In this document: one piece after another, positions 7,600 through 15,504 of the stretch
Layout: each line of letters begins with the position of its first letter
Numbering within the stretch: the first letter of the stretch is position 1
Assembly: GCF_003952005.1 (NCBI RefSeq)
Contig: NZ_QXGJ01000008.1
Span: 110,429-174,428, forward strand
Source: Bifidobacterium callimiconis
GTDB taxonomy: Bacteria; Actinomycetota; Actinomycetes; Actinomycetales; Bifidobacteriaceae
Direction of reading: 5' to 3'
DNA: 64,000 nt
Made by a program: the position numbers and the translations under genes
Notes under the pieces: model-generated
What the model was told of the DNA's origin: nothing
What the model saw: only the letters and a program-made list of their open reading frames with translations
Database searches by the model: none

Positions 7600-10001
7600 G
7601 CAGGGGTGCCGCAGTTGGTGCAGAAGATCGAGCCGGGGACCAGCGGTGCTCCGCAATTCGAGCATCGCGGACCGGCGTCACCGGCATCTTCCGCACCGCT
7701 CGCAGTGCCCGCAGCGCTCGAAGCAGGCTGCAACGGCTGGGCAGGCATGGGTGGTACAGGAACAGAAGGAGGCGTCGGGACTGCCGACGGGGCCGAGTGG
7801 CCGGAATCGGGGGAAACCGAAGGCCGCATCGCCGCGAAGGGATTCGCGGACGAACCTTCGGAACCGTTTCCGTAGGAATCGCTAAACAACCCGCCAAAAA
7901 AGCTCTGGGAGCCTTGTCCCGGATTGGGGTTCGGACGTTCATTATAGGCCTTCTTCGCGGCTTCGGCGGCCCGCTTGGCATCGGCGGCGGTACGACGAGC
8001 CTCCTCGGCGGCAAGGTCATAGGCTTCCTTGGCCCGACGCTTGCCCTCCTCGAAGCGTGCGCTGAGACCGCTGATGGTCCGGTCACGCTGTGCGGCGAAC
8101 TCCTCGCTCTGCACGTACTGCTGGGCCCTGTTCATCAGCTGACCCAAACTCCCCTGACCACCGAAGAAGGATGAAGAACCGGAGGAAGAGGGAGCAGCCG
8201 GGGCGAATTGCTGTGCCTGAGTCGGGGCAGAAGGCCGTGCGGGCGGGTATGCCACGGGCTCCGGTTGAGCCGACGCCGGCATCGGCTGCACCGACGGCGA
8301 ATCCACCGGCGCCGAAGCACCTGCCGAATCGCCTGCCGCCGCGCTCCCCGAAGCACCTGCCGCAGTCGCCGAAGCTCCCGCGACAGTCCTCGGCGCCGGT
8401 ACCATCTGCTGCAGTACCGCCGGCCGCATGCCCTTGCACTGCTTGGCGATGCCAAGGAATCCCTGCTCCGCGTGCGAGCACTGCGCGTTGCCGACCGGGT
8501 TCACGGTTCCGCACAGCGAACACGTCCAATCACCGTTCCGCCCGATTCGGCAGTCCGGACAGAACTCCTGATCGACTGCCAGGCTGGCGCCACATTGCGG
8601 GCACGTCCAGTCGCTCGGGTTGCTGATCGGCCCCGAGGCCCCGATGAATCCGAATCGATTGAGCATCCACAGCACCGGCTCGATCAGACGCTGCGGCACC
8701 GGCGGCACCGTCATCATCAGTTCCGTATGACCATCGTCGTCGGCCATTTCCTCGGGGGCCGCACCTAGCGCGGACACCATGAACAGATTGTGGTTCGGAT
8801 ACTGCATCGGCATGGTGACGCTCATCGCCAGCGACTGTCCCACGAAATCGCTCACCGGACCATACACGGCGTTGAAACCGTCCGCGTTGAACACCGGACG
8901 GTACTTGTCGCCGTCCATCAACGGCTCCAACTGCGACAAGGCATCGCTGCCGAACACCGACTGTGCCACAGTATCGCCCTTGGCGATGCACAACGCCAGC
9001 GGAATCTGTACGGGGCCGTCCCCGGAAATCAGATTCTGGATCACCGTCAGCGAAACCTGCGGTCCGTACACCGGGTCCGGCGTTTCAAGACGCTTTGGAT
9101 CCGTGAGATACAGTATGCCGCTGGCATGCTGGATGAACGGCAGGAACGCCATGGACCGGGTAGCGAGATAGCTCTCGTCGTCGGAGAACTGCCGGAAGTG
9201 CTCGCCGGAAATATCGTAGAACACCATCGTCAGTGCATGCGGACGACCGACCTCGTCGGTATAGGTAAGATCAACGAACAAAGGCTGCTGCAGCGCCTGC
9301 GGCATGGTGGCATACGGCAACGGCACGCCCGCCTCCACTGGGTTGGCCGCACGATACCGGTACGCGGACACCGTCGACGGCTGCGCCGAGATGCCGCACT
9401 TGGCGAACGCCTCCTGCAGGGAATCCACCAGCTGCGACAGATACACGGTCTTGCCAACGCCGGTCATGCCGATCACTGGAACGAACTTCACCGGATACTG
9501 TCCGTACAGGCCCGGCAACGGATTGTGGCAGTACGGGCATACGCGGCGCGCGGTCTCATTGCCGCCGGCATCCATGATGCGGTACAGCATGCCGCCGTCA
9601 GAAGTGTCGCCACTATCGAGGAAGAAATCCGGCTCCGACTGCGGATCGTGCACCGGACGCTGCCACGGGTCGACGTGATGGCTGCCGGCCGTAGCGGTTC
9701 CGCCCGGTGCCGACATTTCCGAGGTGCCGCCGAAGTCGCTCCAGAAGTCGTCGTAATCGGCATCCGTTCCGGCCAGCAGTCCGGAGAACACCTTGAATCG
9801 ATCGGAGAATCCGGCGCGCAGTTCGTCACTGAGCGTCGTGTCGTGTTCGATGTCGGCAAGAGACAGATACGGCTGCCCGCTGGTCGGATTGGCAAAGCCG
9901 AAATCCGACGTGTCCGTGAACACCGTCTCCATACGGAAGTGGACCTGATCGTCCATGAACTCCTCGAAGCAGTACGGACAGGTGATCTGGTATCCGGGCA
10001 T
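7596..10001 (-). CDS. Zinc-ribbon GTPase with disordered linker, coiled coil and C-terminal zinc ribbon, paralogue C (801 aa)
   Basis: The frame is open far upstream, but the homologous MPGxQITCPYC start at 10001 has AAAGGAGG in front, so I start there; the longer version would overlap a membrane-protein gene. Elements in order are CPYC at 8-11, a second Cys pair (CPYC near 155), Walker A GMTGVGKT at 178-185, DISG, AKGD, a double zinc ribbon, and then an Ala/Pro/Ser-rich linker. A charged Ala-rich coiled coil follows, and the protein ends with CSNCGAPLVPGSIFCTNCG. The linker holds FFGGQG and FFGGLF motifs that recur in the GAP1-like protein of the same locus. It is a cytosolic GTPase switch by homology; the partner is unknown. 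Confidence 0.85.
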   Translation of the reverse strand: MPGYQITCPYCFEEFMDDQVHFRMETVFTDTSDFGFANPTSGQPYLSLADIEHDTTLSDELRAGFSDRFKVFSGLLAGTDADYDDFWSDFGGTSEMSAPGGTATAGSHHVDPWQRPVHDPQSEPDFFLDSGDTSDGGMLYRIMDAGGNETARRVCPYCHNPLPGLYGQYPVKFVPVIGMTGVGKTVYLSQLVDSLQEAFAKCGISAQPSTVSAYRYRAANPVEAGVPLPYATMPQALQQPLFVDLTYTDEVGRPHALTMVFYDISGEHFRQFSDDESYLATRSMAFLPFIQHASGILYLTDPKRLETPDPVYGPQVSLTVIQNLISGDGPVQIPLALCIAKGDTVAQSVFGSDALSQLEPLMDGDKYRPVFNADGFNAVYGPVSDFVGQSLAMSVTMPMQYPNHNLFMVSALGAAPEEMADDDGHTELMMTVPPVPQRLIEPVLWMLNRFGFIGASGPISNPSDWTCPQCGASLAVDQEFCPDCRIGRNGDWTCSLCGTVNPVGNAQCSHAEQGFLGIAKQCKGMRPAVLQQMVPAPRTVAGASATAAGASGSAAAGDSAGASAPVDSPSVQPMPASAQPEPVAYPPARPSAPTQAQQFAPAAPSSSGSSSFFGGQGSLGQLMNRAQQYVQSEEFAAQRDRTISGLSARFEEGKRRAKEAYDLAAEEARRTAADAKRAAEAAKKAYNERPNPNPGQGSQSFFGGLFSDSYGNGSEGSSANPFAAMRPSVSPDSGHSAPSAVPTPPSVPVPPMPAQPLQPASSAAGTASGAEDAGDAGPRCSNCGAPLVPGSIFCTNCGTPA

Positions 10002-10048
10002 TGGATCCCTCCTTTGGTTCCAAGACTTTCGCTCTGTCTCCAGCCTAG

Positions 10049-10843
10049 TCAGCGGCGACCGCGGCTGTGGATGAAATAGCCGTCGGTGTCGGTGTAGATG
10101 ATCATCCACGCGAGGAACACGAGCAGCGTGATGCCGATCTGTCCGATCGACGGGCCGGCCGTGGTGGACATGACCACGGCGATGATGCACACGTTGGTGA
10201 TGAACGCGTAGACCACGCTCTGCGCCAGATTGCCGAGCACGCCGACGAGGAAGTCGTGTCCAACGCCGGAGATGAGGAACGGCGCGACGACGAGCAGACC
10301 AGCGATGGCCACGGCGACCACGTAGATGAGGATACGTACCAGAATGTTGTGCTGGTTCACCCAGTCGAGTGCGTAGTTGACGAGCCATGCGGCGAACAGC
10401 GCGACGCAGATGGTGGCGATAAGAGAGCCGAGCAGCTTGCCCGCCTTGTTGAGCAGCTTGTCCTTGGCACGCATGATGTTCGGGTCGGCCACCACGGAGT
10501 AGCCGCCGCGCTGGTAGGGCGAGAACAGGAACGGCCCGAACAGGCCGTTGAGCAGCAGCATGAGCGGCGCCTGCAATGCGCCCTGCACGATCAGGATGAT
10601 GATCGCGATGAGGAAAAACGGTCCGGACGAGATGGAGAACAGGCTGGTGTCCACGTGCATGAACGAGTTGAGCACGTGGAAGATCCCGCCGGCGAACGGC
10701 AGCGTGCTCATGCCGGCCGCGAACTCCATGCCCGTGGCCGGATCGATGCTGGTTCGCCATGCCACGGCCACGAGCCAGAAGCCCGCGATGAACAGCGCGA
10801 ACAGGCCGATCTTGCCCATTGGAATGCCTTGTGATTTCGCCAT
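10049..10843 (-). CDS. Polytopic membrane protein of the GTPase/tubulin locus (264 aa)
   Basis: Hydrophobic stretches at about residues 12-30, 70-100, 130-155, 165-190, 200-220 and 230-250 predict five or six transmembrane helices. A short external loop (residues 30-65) and a cytosolic loop rich in Lys/Asp (YSVVADPNIMRAKDKLLNK) separate them. I do not recognise the family; the arrangement recalls YIP1-like membrane proteins, but only loosely. The ribosome site is weak (AAGAAG). It lies between two other membrane-protein genes and the GTPase genes and is probably part of the envelope module of this locus. Confidence 0.75.
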   Translation of the reverse strand: MAKSQGIPMGKIGLFALFIAGFWLVAVAWRTSIDPATGMEFAAGMSTLPFAGGIFHVLNSFMHVDTSLFSISSGPFFLIAIIILIVQGALQAPLMLLLNGLFGPFLFSPYQRGGYSVVADPNIMRAKDKLLNKAGKLLGSLIATICVALFAAWLVNYALDWVNQHNILVRILIYVVAVAIAGLLVVAPFLISGVGHDFLVGVLGNLAQSVVYAFITNVCIIAVVMSTTAGPSIGQIGITLLVFLAWMIIYTDTDGYFIHSRGRR

Positions 10844-10894
10844 TGTCTTCTTCTTTCTCTATTCCCTAGTTCTCCCCTTCCAGAGGAAAACCCG

Positions 10895-10955
10895 TGTTCT
10901 CCCTCCCAGGGAGGGAGATGTCACGGCGAACGCCGCGACAGAGGGAGGGAGCACG
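10895..10955. repeat. CTCCCTCC/GTCAC hairpin repeat
   Basis: Two adjacent hairpins: CTCCCTCCC pairs with GGGAGGGAG, and GTCACGGCG pairs with CGCCGCGAC across an AA loop. The element ends with GAGGGAGGGAGCACG. It lies in the 116-bp gap between two membrane-protein genes. Confidence 0.7.
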
Positions 10956-10959
10956 AAAA

Positions 10960-13053
10960 TCAGTTGGTCGTGAGGTTGATGAGGTTCTGCAGACGGCTGT
11001 AGCGCTCCACCTGCACCGCGCTCCAGTCGAGCCAGCGGTCGGCGCGGGTGACGGTGCCGTCCTTGTATGTGATCCACACGGCCACGTGACGGTTGTCCTT
11101 GCCCACGGTGATGGTCGGATTGTTGATGTCGAATGGCTGCGCCTTGTCCCGGGTGCCGAGGTAGCCGGCGTCCGTCAGCGCCTTGGCCTCCTTGACCTGC
11201 TCGGGGTGGTCCACGTGCACGGTCACGTTCTGTGCACCGTCCGCGAACGCCACGTTGGAGACCAGCGCATCCGGCGTGGAGTCGCTGAAGCTCGCCGGCT
11301 TGAGTCCACCCGTGGCACCGAGTGCTACGATGATCGCGAACACGAGTGCCATCGCACCCTTGAGCGCGGCCAGAGTGAACGCACGCGTGTGCAGGTCGTT
11401 GAACGCAGGCAGTCCCACCTTCGTCCTCTGTCCCACGCGATCCTGCTGGATCATCCACACCGCCACGCTGGCCATTACGAGCGAGGACGCGATGAACACG
11501 ATCTTGGGAATGGTGAATCCGTTCGCGTACGTACTGGCCGCGGCGACGAATCCGATGAACAGCAGAACGCTCTCCCAGAACCACGGAACATGGTCCGTCG
11601 ACGACTGGGCGTCACGGTATCCTTTTCGCACCATGACTCCGAAGACCAGAAGGGCGGCGATCATGAGGAACTGTCCGTGGAACGCGCAGATGAGCAGCAG
11701 GCTGCCAAATAGGGCAACGACCGTCATCGACTTGGCCGAGTAGGCGAACATTGCGGACATGCTCGTGGATCTGGCCGAAGGCGCCTTGTCCTTGTCGCCG
11801 CTGCTGCCTCCGTTACTGCCGTTGCTGCCATTGGCATTGCGCATCATGGCGGCGGTCACGTCCGGCGTGGATGCGGAACTGCCGGAACGCGTGTTCTTGG
11901 CCACGGTCGGGCCGTCCATGAACATTCTGATTCGAGATGCCACCACGTACACGAACACGGCCGGCACGAACCAGCGCAGCATCACCGGGTAGCGTAGCGT
12001 GAGGTTCACTACCCAGATCGTGCCGAGCAATGCGACCAGCAGCAGCGCGCCGTGCAGTGCGAACCGGTCGTCGTTGTCGAGGTCGCAGCACAGTTTGGCC
12101 TTCCGGTCACGGACGACGGCCCACCATCCGAATACGCGGTTAGTGATCCATGCGATGGCCACGATCAGCACCAGCGTGGCGACGATCAGACCATTGCGGC
12201 TGAACAGTCCCTGCAGCAGGAACGCGTTCCACGGATGCTTGCCCTGCATGGCGAATCCCTGGAACAGCAGGGGTCGCACGGTGATCCACACGGCGATGAG
12301 CGCATAGCACCACAGGTTGTTGCGCGCGAGCTTCGGATTCGTCGGAGCGACGATTTTGAACAGGTCGACGCCGGCGCGCATGGTGAGGGAGAACACCATG
12401 GTGAGTGCGAAGAGCTCCAGCAGCCACGGCAGCGTGTAGGCCTCCCAGTTGTGAGGCTCAAACAGGTAGAATGCACCGCCGAAGCCAAGGCATGTGATGA
12501 TCGTCCACCGGAATACGTTGGAGATGTTGTGGCGTCCATTCGTGGTCACATTGATCTTGCTGATGTTGCCGATCATGCAGAAGAAGCCGACGACCATCGC
12601 GACGAAGCCGATTGCAAGGAAGCCGAAGCTCGTCGGATCCATGGTGGGATCGAAGTTCGTGAACACGCCCGTGATCAGGTCCAGCGTGAAGTATCCCTTG
12701 AGCATGGGGAAGGTCGCCCCCACGTAGCCCAGCGTGACGGCGAGCATATACAGGCCGATGCCCTGCACGGGATACATCGGTAGTTTCTCGCCTGATTTGC
12801 CGCTGTCGGTCTTCTTGTCGGCTGCGTCGGACTCGTCTGACTTGCCCGGCACCGACGCGGCGGCGTCATCATCCACGCCCTTGGCCAGCCAGTACGCCGA
12901 ACCGCCGGCGAGGATCGCCGTGATCACCGCGCCGATCACCGGCCACTGGTTGCCCAGAGACTCCCTCAGCGGCCAGCAACCGAACAGCACCATGAGTGTC
13001 GCGATCACCACTGCGATCGCGTTGTGTTCCATCAGTCGTTTGTTCACGTTCAT
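10960..13053 (-). CDS. Large polytopic membrane protein of the GTPase/tubulin locus (697 aa)
   Basis: I count about 14 hydrophobic segments, starting at residues 13-30 and 40-57. There is a hydrophilic Asp/Ser/Lys-rich loop near 60-95 and a second disordered Ser/Gly/Asn-rich loop near 395-425 before the last cluster of helices. The final 110 residues after the last helix form a soluble domain with alternating Val/Thr/Asp patterns (NVTVHVDHPEQVKEAKALTD), predicted to lie outside the membrane. No transporter signature is evident. The start has GGGGAG upstream. Its neighbours on both sides are membrane proteins, so the three may form one complex. Confidence 0.75.
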   Translation of the reverse strand: MNVNKRLMEHNAIAVVIATLMVLFGCWPLRESLGNQWPVIGAVITAILAGGSAYWLAKGVDDDAAASVPGKSDESDAADKKTDSGKSGEKLPMYPVQGIGLYMLAVTLGYVGATFPMLKGYFTLDLITGVFTNFDPTMDPTSFGFLAIGFVAMVVGFFCMIGNISKINVTTNGRHNISNVFRWTIITCLGFGGAFYLFEPHNWEAYTLPWLLELFALTMVFSLTMRAGVDLFKIVAPTNPKLARNNLWCYALIAVWITVRPLLFQGFAMQGKHPWNAFLLQGLFSRNGLIVATLVLIVAIAWITNRVFGWWAVVRDRKAKLCCDLDNDDRFALHGALLLVALLGTIWVVNLTLRYPVMLRWFVPAVFVYVVASRIRMFMDGPTVAKNTRSGSSASTPDVTAAMMRNANGSNGSNGGSSGDKDKAPSARSTSMSAMFAYSAKSMTVVALFGSLLLICAFHGQFLMIAALLVFGVMVRKGYRDAQSSTDHVPWFWESVLLFIGFVAAASTYANGFTIPKIVFIASSLVMASVAVWMIQQDRVGQRTKVGLPAFNDLHTRAFTLAALKGAMALVFAIIVALGATGGLKPASFSDSTPDALVSNVAFADGAQNVTVHVDHPEQVKEAKALTDAGYLGTRDKAQPFDINNPTITVGKDNRHVAVWITYKDGTVTRADRWLDWSAVQVERYSRLQNLINLTTN

Positions 13054-13118
13054 CGTCGTTCTCCCCTACTCGTCACGCGTCATGCCGGCAGCCGCATCGG
13101 CAGCAGTCATGCCGTTCA

Positions 13119-14072
13119 TCACAGCACCACGGACAGCGCGTAGATCGCCCATACCGCGTAGATCAGCGCGATCACGCCGTTGAGGTTGTTGTACGGCTTG
13201 GTTTTGAACCAGTGCACGGCGAACGCGGCGAAGGCGGCCACTGCCAGCACGCACAACACGATCATGAGCACGTGCGGGGTGGCGGTGAACAGTCCGGCGT
13301 GGAACACCGCCATAAACGCGACGAACAATGCGGTCAGCACCGCGGCGTACTTGAGCGTGGTGATGTTGTCCATGCGCTGACGGTGGATGTTGTGGATCTT
13401 CACGCGACGTTCGGAGTTCAGCCAGATCGAGCCGAGCGACGTGTAGGCGCGCAGCGAGCCGGTGAAGTCGTGCTTGTACCAGCGGGTGTTGGGCTTGCCG
13501 TAACGCTTGCTGCCGAGCCATCCGTTGCGGATCGCGTCGTCGCTGATGCCGCCCGCCTTGGCGGTGGCGGTGTCGGCGTTCACGCGGGCCATGAGCGTGT
13601 TCGTCGTGGCCGGATTCGCGCCGCCGGCGAGGAACAGGGCGGCGGTGATGCGTGCGGCGGTCTGTCGCGCCGAATCGTTGCCGCTCACGCCATTGCCGGT
13701 CTTACCGGGGGTCTCCCCATCGGCGGGCTCTTCCGTTTCGGACGCATCCTGATCGAGCATGGACTGCATGGCGTTGTTGAATTCCACCGCGGTGCTGCCG
13801 GGGCGCACGCTGGCCAGGATCGGGCCGACAAGACCGGCCTTGGTCTGACGGGACAGCGCCTCGAGCAGTCGGCGTTCGTCGTCGGAACGCGCGGTGGACG
13901 TCTGCCAGAATTCGTCGAAGTCACGGTCGGCGTCGTACAGCGCGTCCGTGCCCTCCTTGTCGATGGTCTGCCTGACGCGCTGCGCGAGCGCGGCGACCAG
14001 CGGATCGGCGCCGGTCGCAGCCGATTCCGTCGCCGTTTCCGACGCCACGGGCGCCGTTGTGGGATTACTCAT
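13119..14072 (-). CDS. Membrane protein with soluble N-terminal domain (317 aa)
   Basis: Residues 1-225 are soluble and alpha-helical in character. They contain a conserved-looking block LGSKRYGKPNTRWYKHDFTG. The C-terminal 90 residues hold three or four transmembrane helices. The topology suggests a cytosolic domain anchored at the membrane, a possible attachment point for the cytosolic GTPases or tubulin-like proteins (inference). It lies 65 bp upstream of the large membrane protein and 82 bp downstream of the kinase-like gene. The start has AGAGGA. I do not recognise the family. Confidence 0.75.
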   Translation of the reverse strand: MSNPTTAPVASETATESAATGADPLVAALAQRVRQTIDKEGTDALYDADRDFDEFWQTSTARSDDERRLLEALSRQTKAGLVGPILASVRPGSTAVEFNNAMQSMLDQDASETEEPADGETPGKTGNGVSGNDSARQTAARITAALFLAGGANPATTNTLMARVNADTATAKAGGISDDAIRNGWLGSKRYGKPNTRWYKHDFTGSLRAYTSLGSIWLNSERRVKIHNIHRQRMDNITTLKYAAVLTALFVAFMAVFHAGLFTATPHVLMIVLCVLAVAAFAAFAVHWFKTKPYNNLNGVIALIYAVWAIYALSVVL

Positions 14073-14154
14073 GATGTCCTCTCCCGTTCTCTTCCCTCAT
14101 ACGTTCAGCCAGGCAAACCGCCGACTGACACATCAACGAATCAACCAGCCTGGA

Positions 14155-15504
14155 TCAGTCCAGCGGATGCGCGGTATAGCCTTCGAGTCGTTTGAGCCAC
14201 GTCTTGGGCTGGCACCAGCGCAGTTTCGTGTCGGCGTTGCGTTCGGTGCCCTGCGTGAACACCGTCACGAACGCGCCCTTGACCCCGGTGCCTCTGACGC
14301 TGCCGTCGGTGCCCACGGTCACCTCGCCGGGAAGGTTCTCCCAGTTGCGGACGAACACGTCGTCGGCCGGCGTGGTGACGCCATTGCCGATGTGGTTGAT
14401 TTCGTTCTTCGGATCGAAGATGAAGTCGGCGTTGCGATGGTAGGTCTTGCACCATTCCTCGTGCACCACACCGGTGCCGTTGGGTTCGGCCGCCATGACG
14501 CCGCCGTCGTAGGGCAGACGTCCGACGAGCAGACGGAACAGCACGGATGCGATGACGAACAGTTCGGAGAACACGTCGAGCTGCGGCTGCTCGTCCTTGT
14601 CGAGCGCACTGATGATCCGGTCGTAGCCGGCCACGTCCACATAGTCGAGATCGAGGTTCAGCCTGCTGCCACGCCATACCGGATACCGGTCGGTGATCTG
14701 TAGCAGCTCCTGTTCAGAGGAATCCAGCGAGCTGAAGGAACCGGCTCGGTTGACGAGATCCTCCGGCACCCAGGCGAGCGCGGACGGCGTACGCAGGTGT
14801 TTGCGGAAGTCGCCGACGCGGTGCACGGCCGGGCTGAACGCGAATCGTACGCTGCCGTCGTTGACGTTGTAGAACACGCTGCCGCCGGTGAAACCACAGT
14901 AGGAGTATCCGGAGGTCAGGAGCTCATGCCATCCCTGCAGGAGGGATCGTGCCACGCTGAGCGACATCGGGTCGGCGGCGCCGGCCATTTCGGCGATCTC
15001 ACGCTTGGTCAGACGCTCGGAGTTGATGTTGTCGATCAGTTCGGTGAGCGGATGCCAAGCATCGCCGGCGTCGGTCATCGGGAACACCAGATAATGCCAT
15101 TGGGCGCTCTGCACCAGATCCACCGGCCATTCGAACCGTGCGGCCGGCAGCGGATGATAGATGATCTCACGCCAGTGGGCGAGGTACGGATCGTCCTGCA
15201 GGGTCCGATACTCTTCGTGCGTGGCCTGCTCATATTCCTCGTCGGAGGCATTGGCGTCGACCTTCACCCTGACCTTGTGGTGCTCGGCGGAACCGGATTC
15301 GTACGGTGGCTCCACGGGCAGCAGGTAGAAGCGCTCGCCGCTCTGGGCGTGCTCCACTACCTGACGGCTCACACCGAACACGCGGACGGTGTCGGTGGTG
15401 AGCGCGTAGTAGTTGTAGCCGCTCAGGCAGCTGAACCGCATGTCGCGCGGCACCACCTTGACCGAACCGTACTGGACCGGTTTGGGTGCTTTGGTTTCGC
15501 TCAT
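14155..15504 (-). CDS. Protein-kinase-like protein, probably catalytically inactive (449 aa)
   Basis: The fold is suggested by a hinge-like HYLVFPM (137-143), a helix ending at LLTSGYSYCGF (197-205) where a kinase catalytic loop would be, VFYNVNDGSVRFAF (210-223), an APE-like WVPEDLV (245-251), and ELFVIASVLFRLLVGRLPY (314-332), which matches the late helix of bacterial YegI-type kinase-like proteins. The catalytic Asp of HxD and the DFG Asp are both absent, so a pseudokinase is likely. Kinase-like proteins of this type often accompany vWA proteins in TerY-like systems. Its start overlaps the stop of the GAP1-like gene by one base (TGATG), so the two are translationally coupled. Confidence 0.65.
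   Translation of the reverse strand: MSETKAPKPVQYGSVKVVPRDMRFSCLSGYNYYALTTDTVRVFGVSRQVVEHAQSGERFYLLPVEPPYESGSAEHHKVRVKVDANASDEEYEQATHEEYRTLQDDPYLAHWREIIYHPLPAARFEWPVDLVQSAQWHYLVFPMTDAGDAWHPLTELIDNINSERLTKREIAEMAGAADPMSLSVARSLLQGWHELLTSGYSYCGFTGGSVFYNVNDGSVRFAFSPAVHRVGDFRKHLRTPSALAWVPEDLVNRAGSFSSLDSSEQELLQITDRYPVWRGSRLNLDLDYVDVAGYDRIISALDKDEQPQLDVFSELFVIASVLFRLLVGRLPYDGGVMAAEPNGTGVVHEEWCKTYHRNADFIFDPKNEINHIGNGVTTPADDVFVRNWENLPGEVTVGTDGSVRGTGVKGAFVTVFTQGTERNADTKLRWCQPKTWLKRLEGYTAHPLD

Noticed and set aside
10002..10760. Upstream extension of the GTPase C open frame (253 extra residues)
   Set aside because: It overlaps the membrane-protein gene at 10049-10843 in another frame, while the start at 10001 has a strong ribosome site and matches the paralogues.
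11966..12783. Long plus-strand frames opposite the large membrane-protein gene
   Set aside because: They are antisense shadows with His/Glu/Asp/Arg-rich composition and no start signals; the minus-strand gene explains the DNA.
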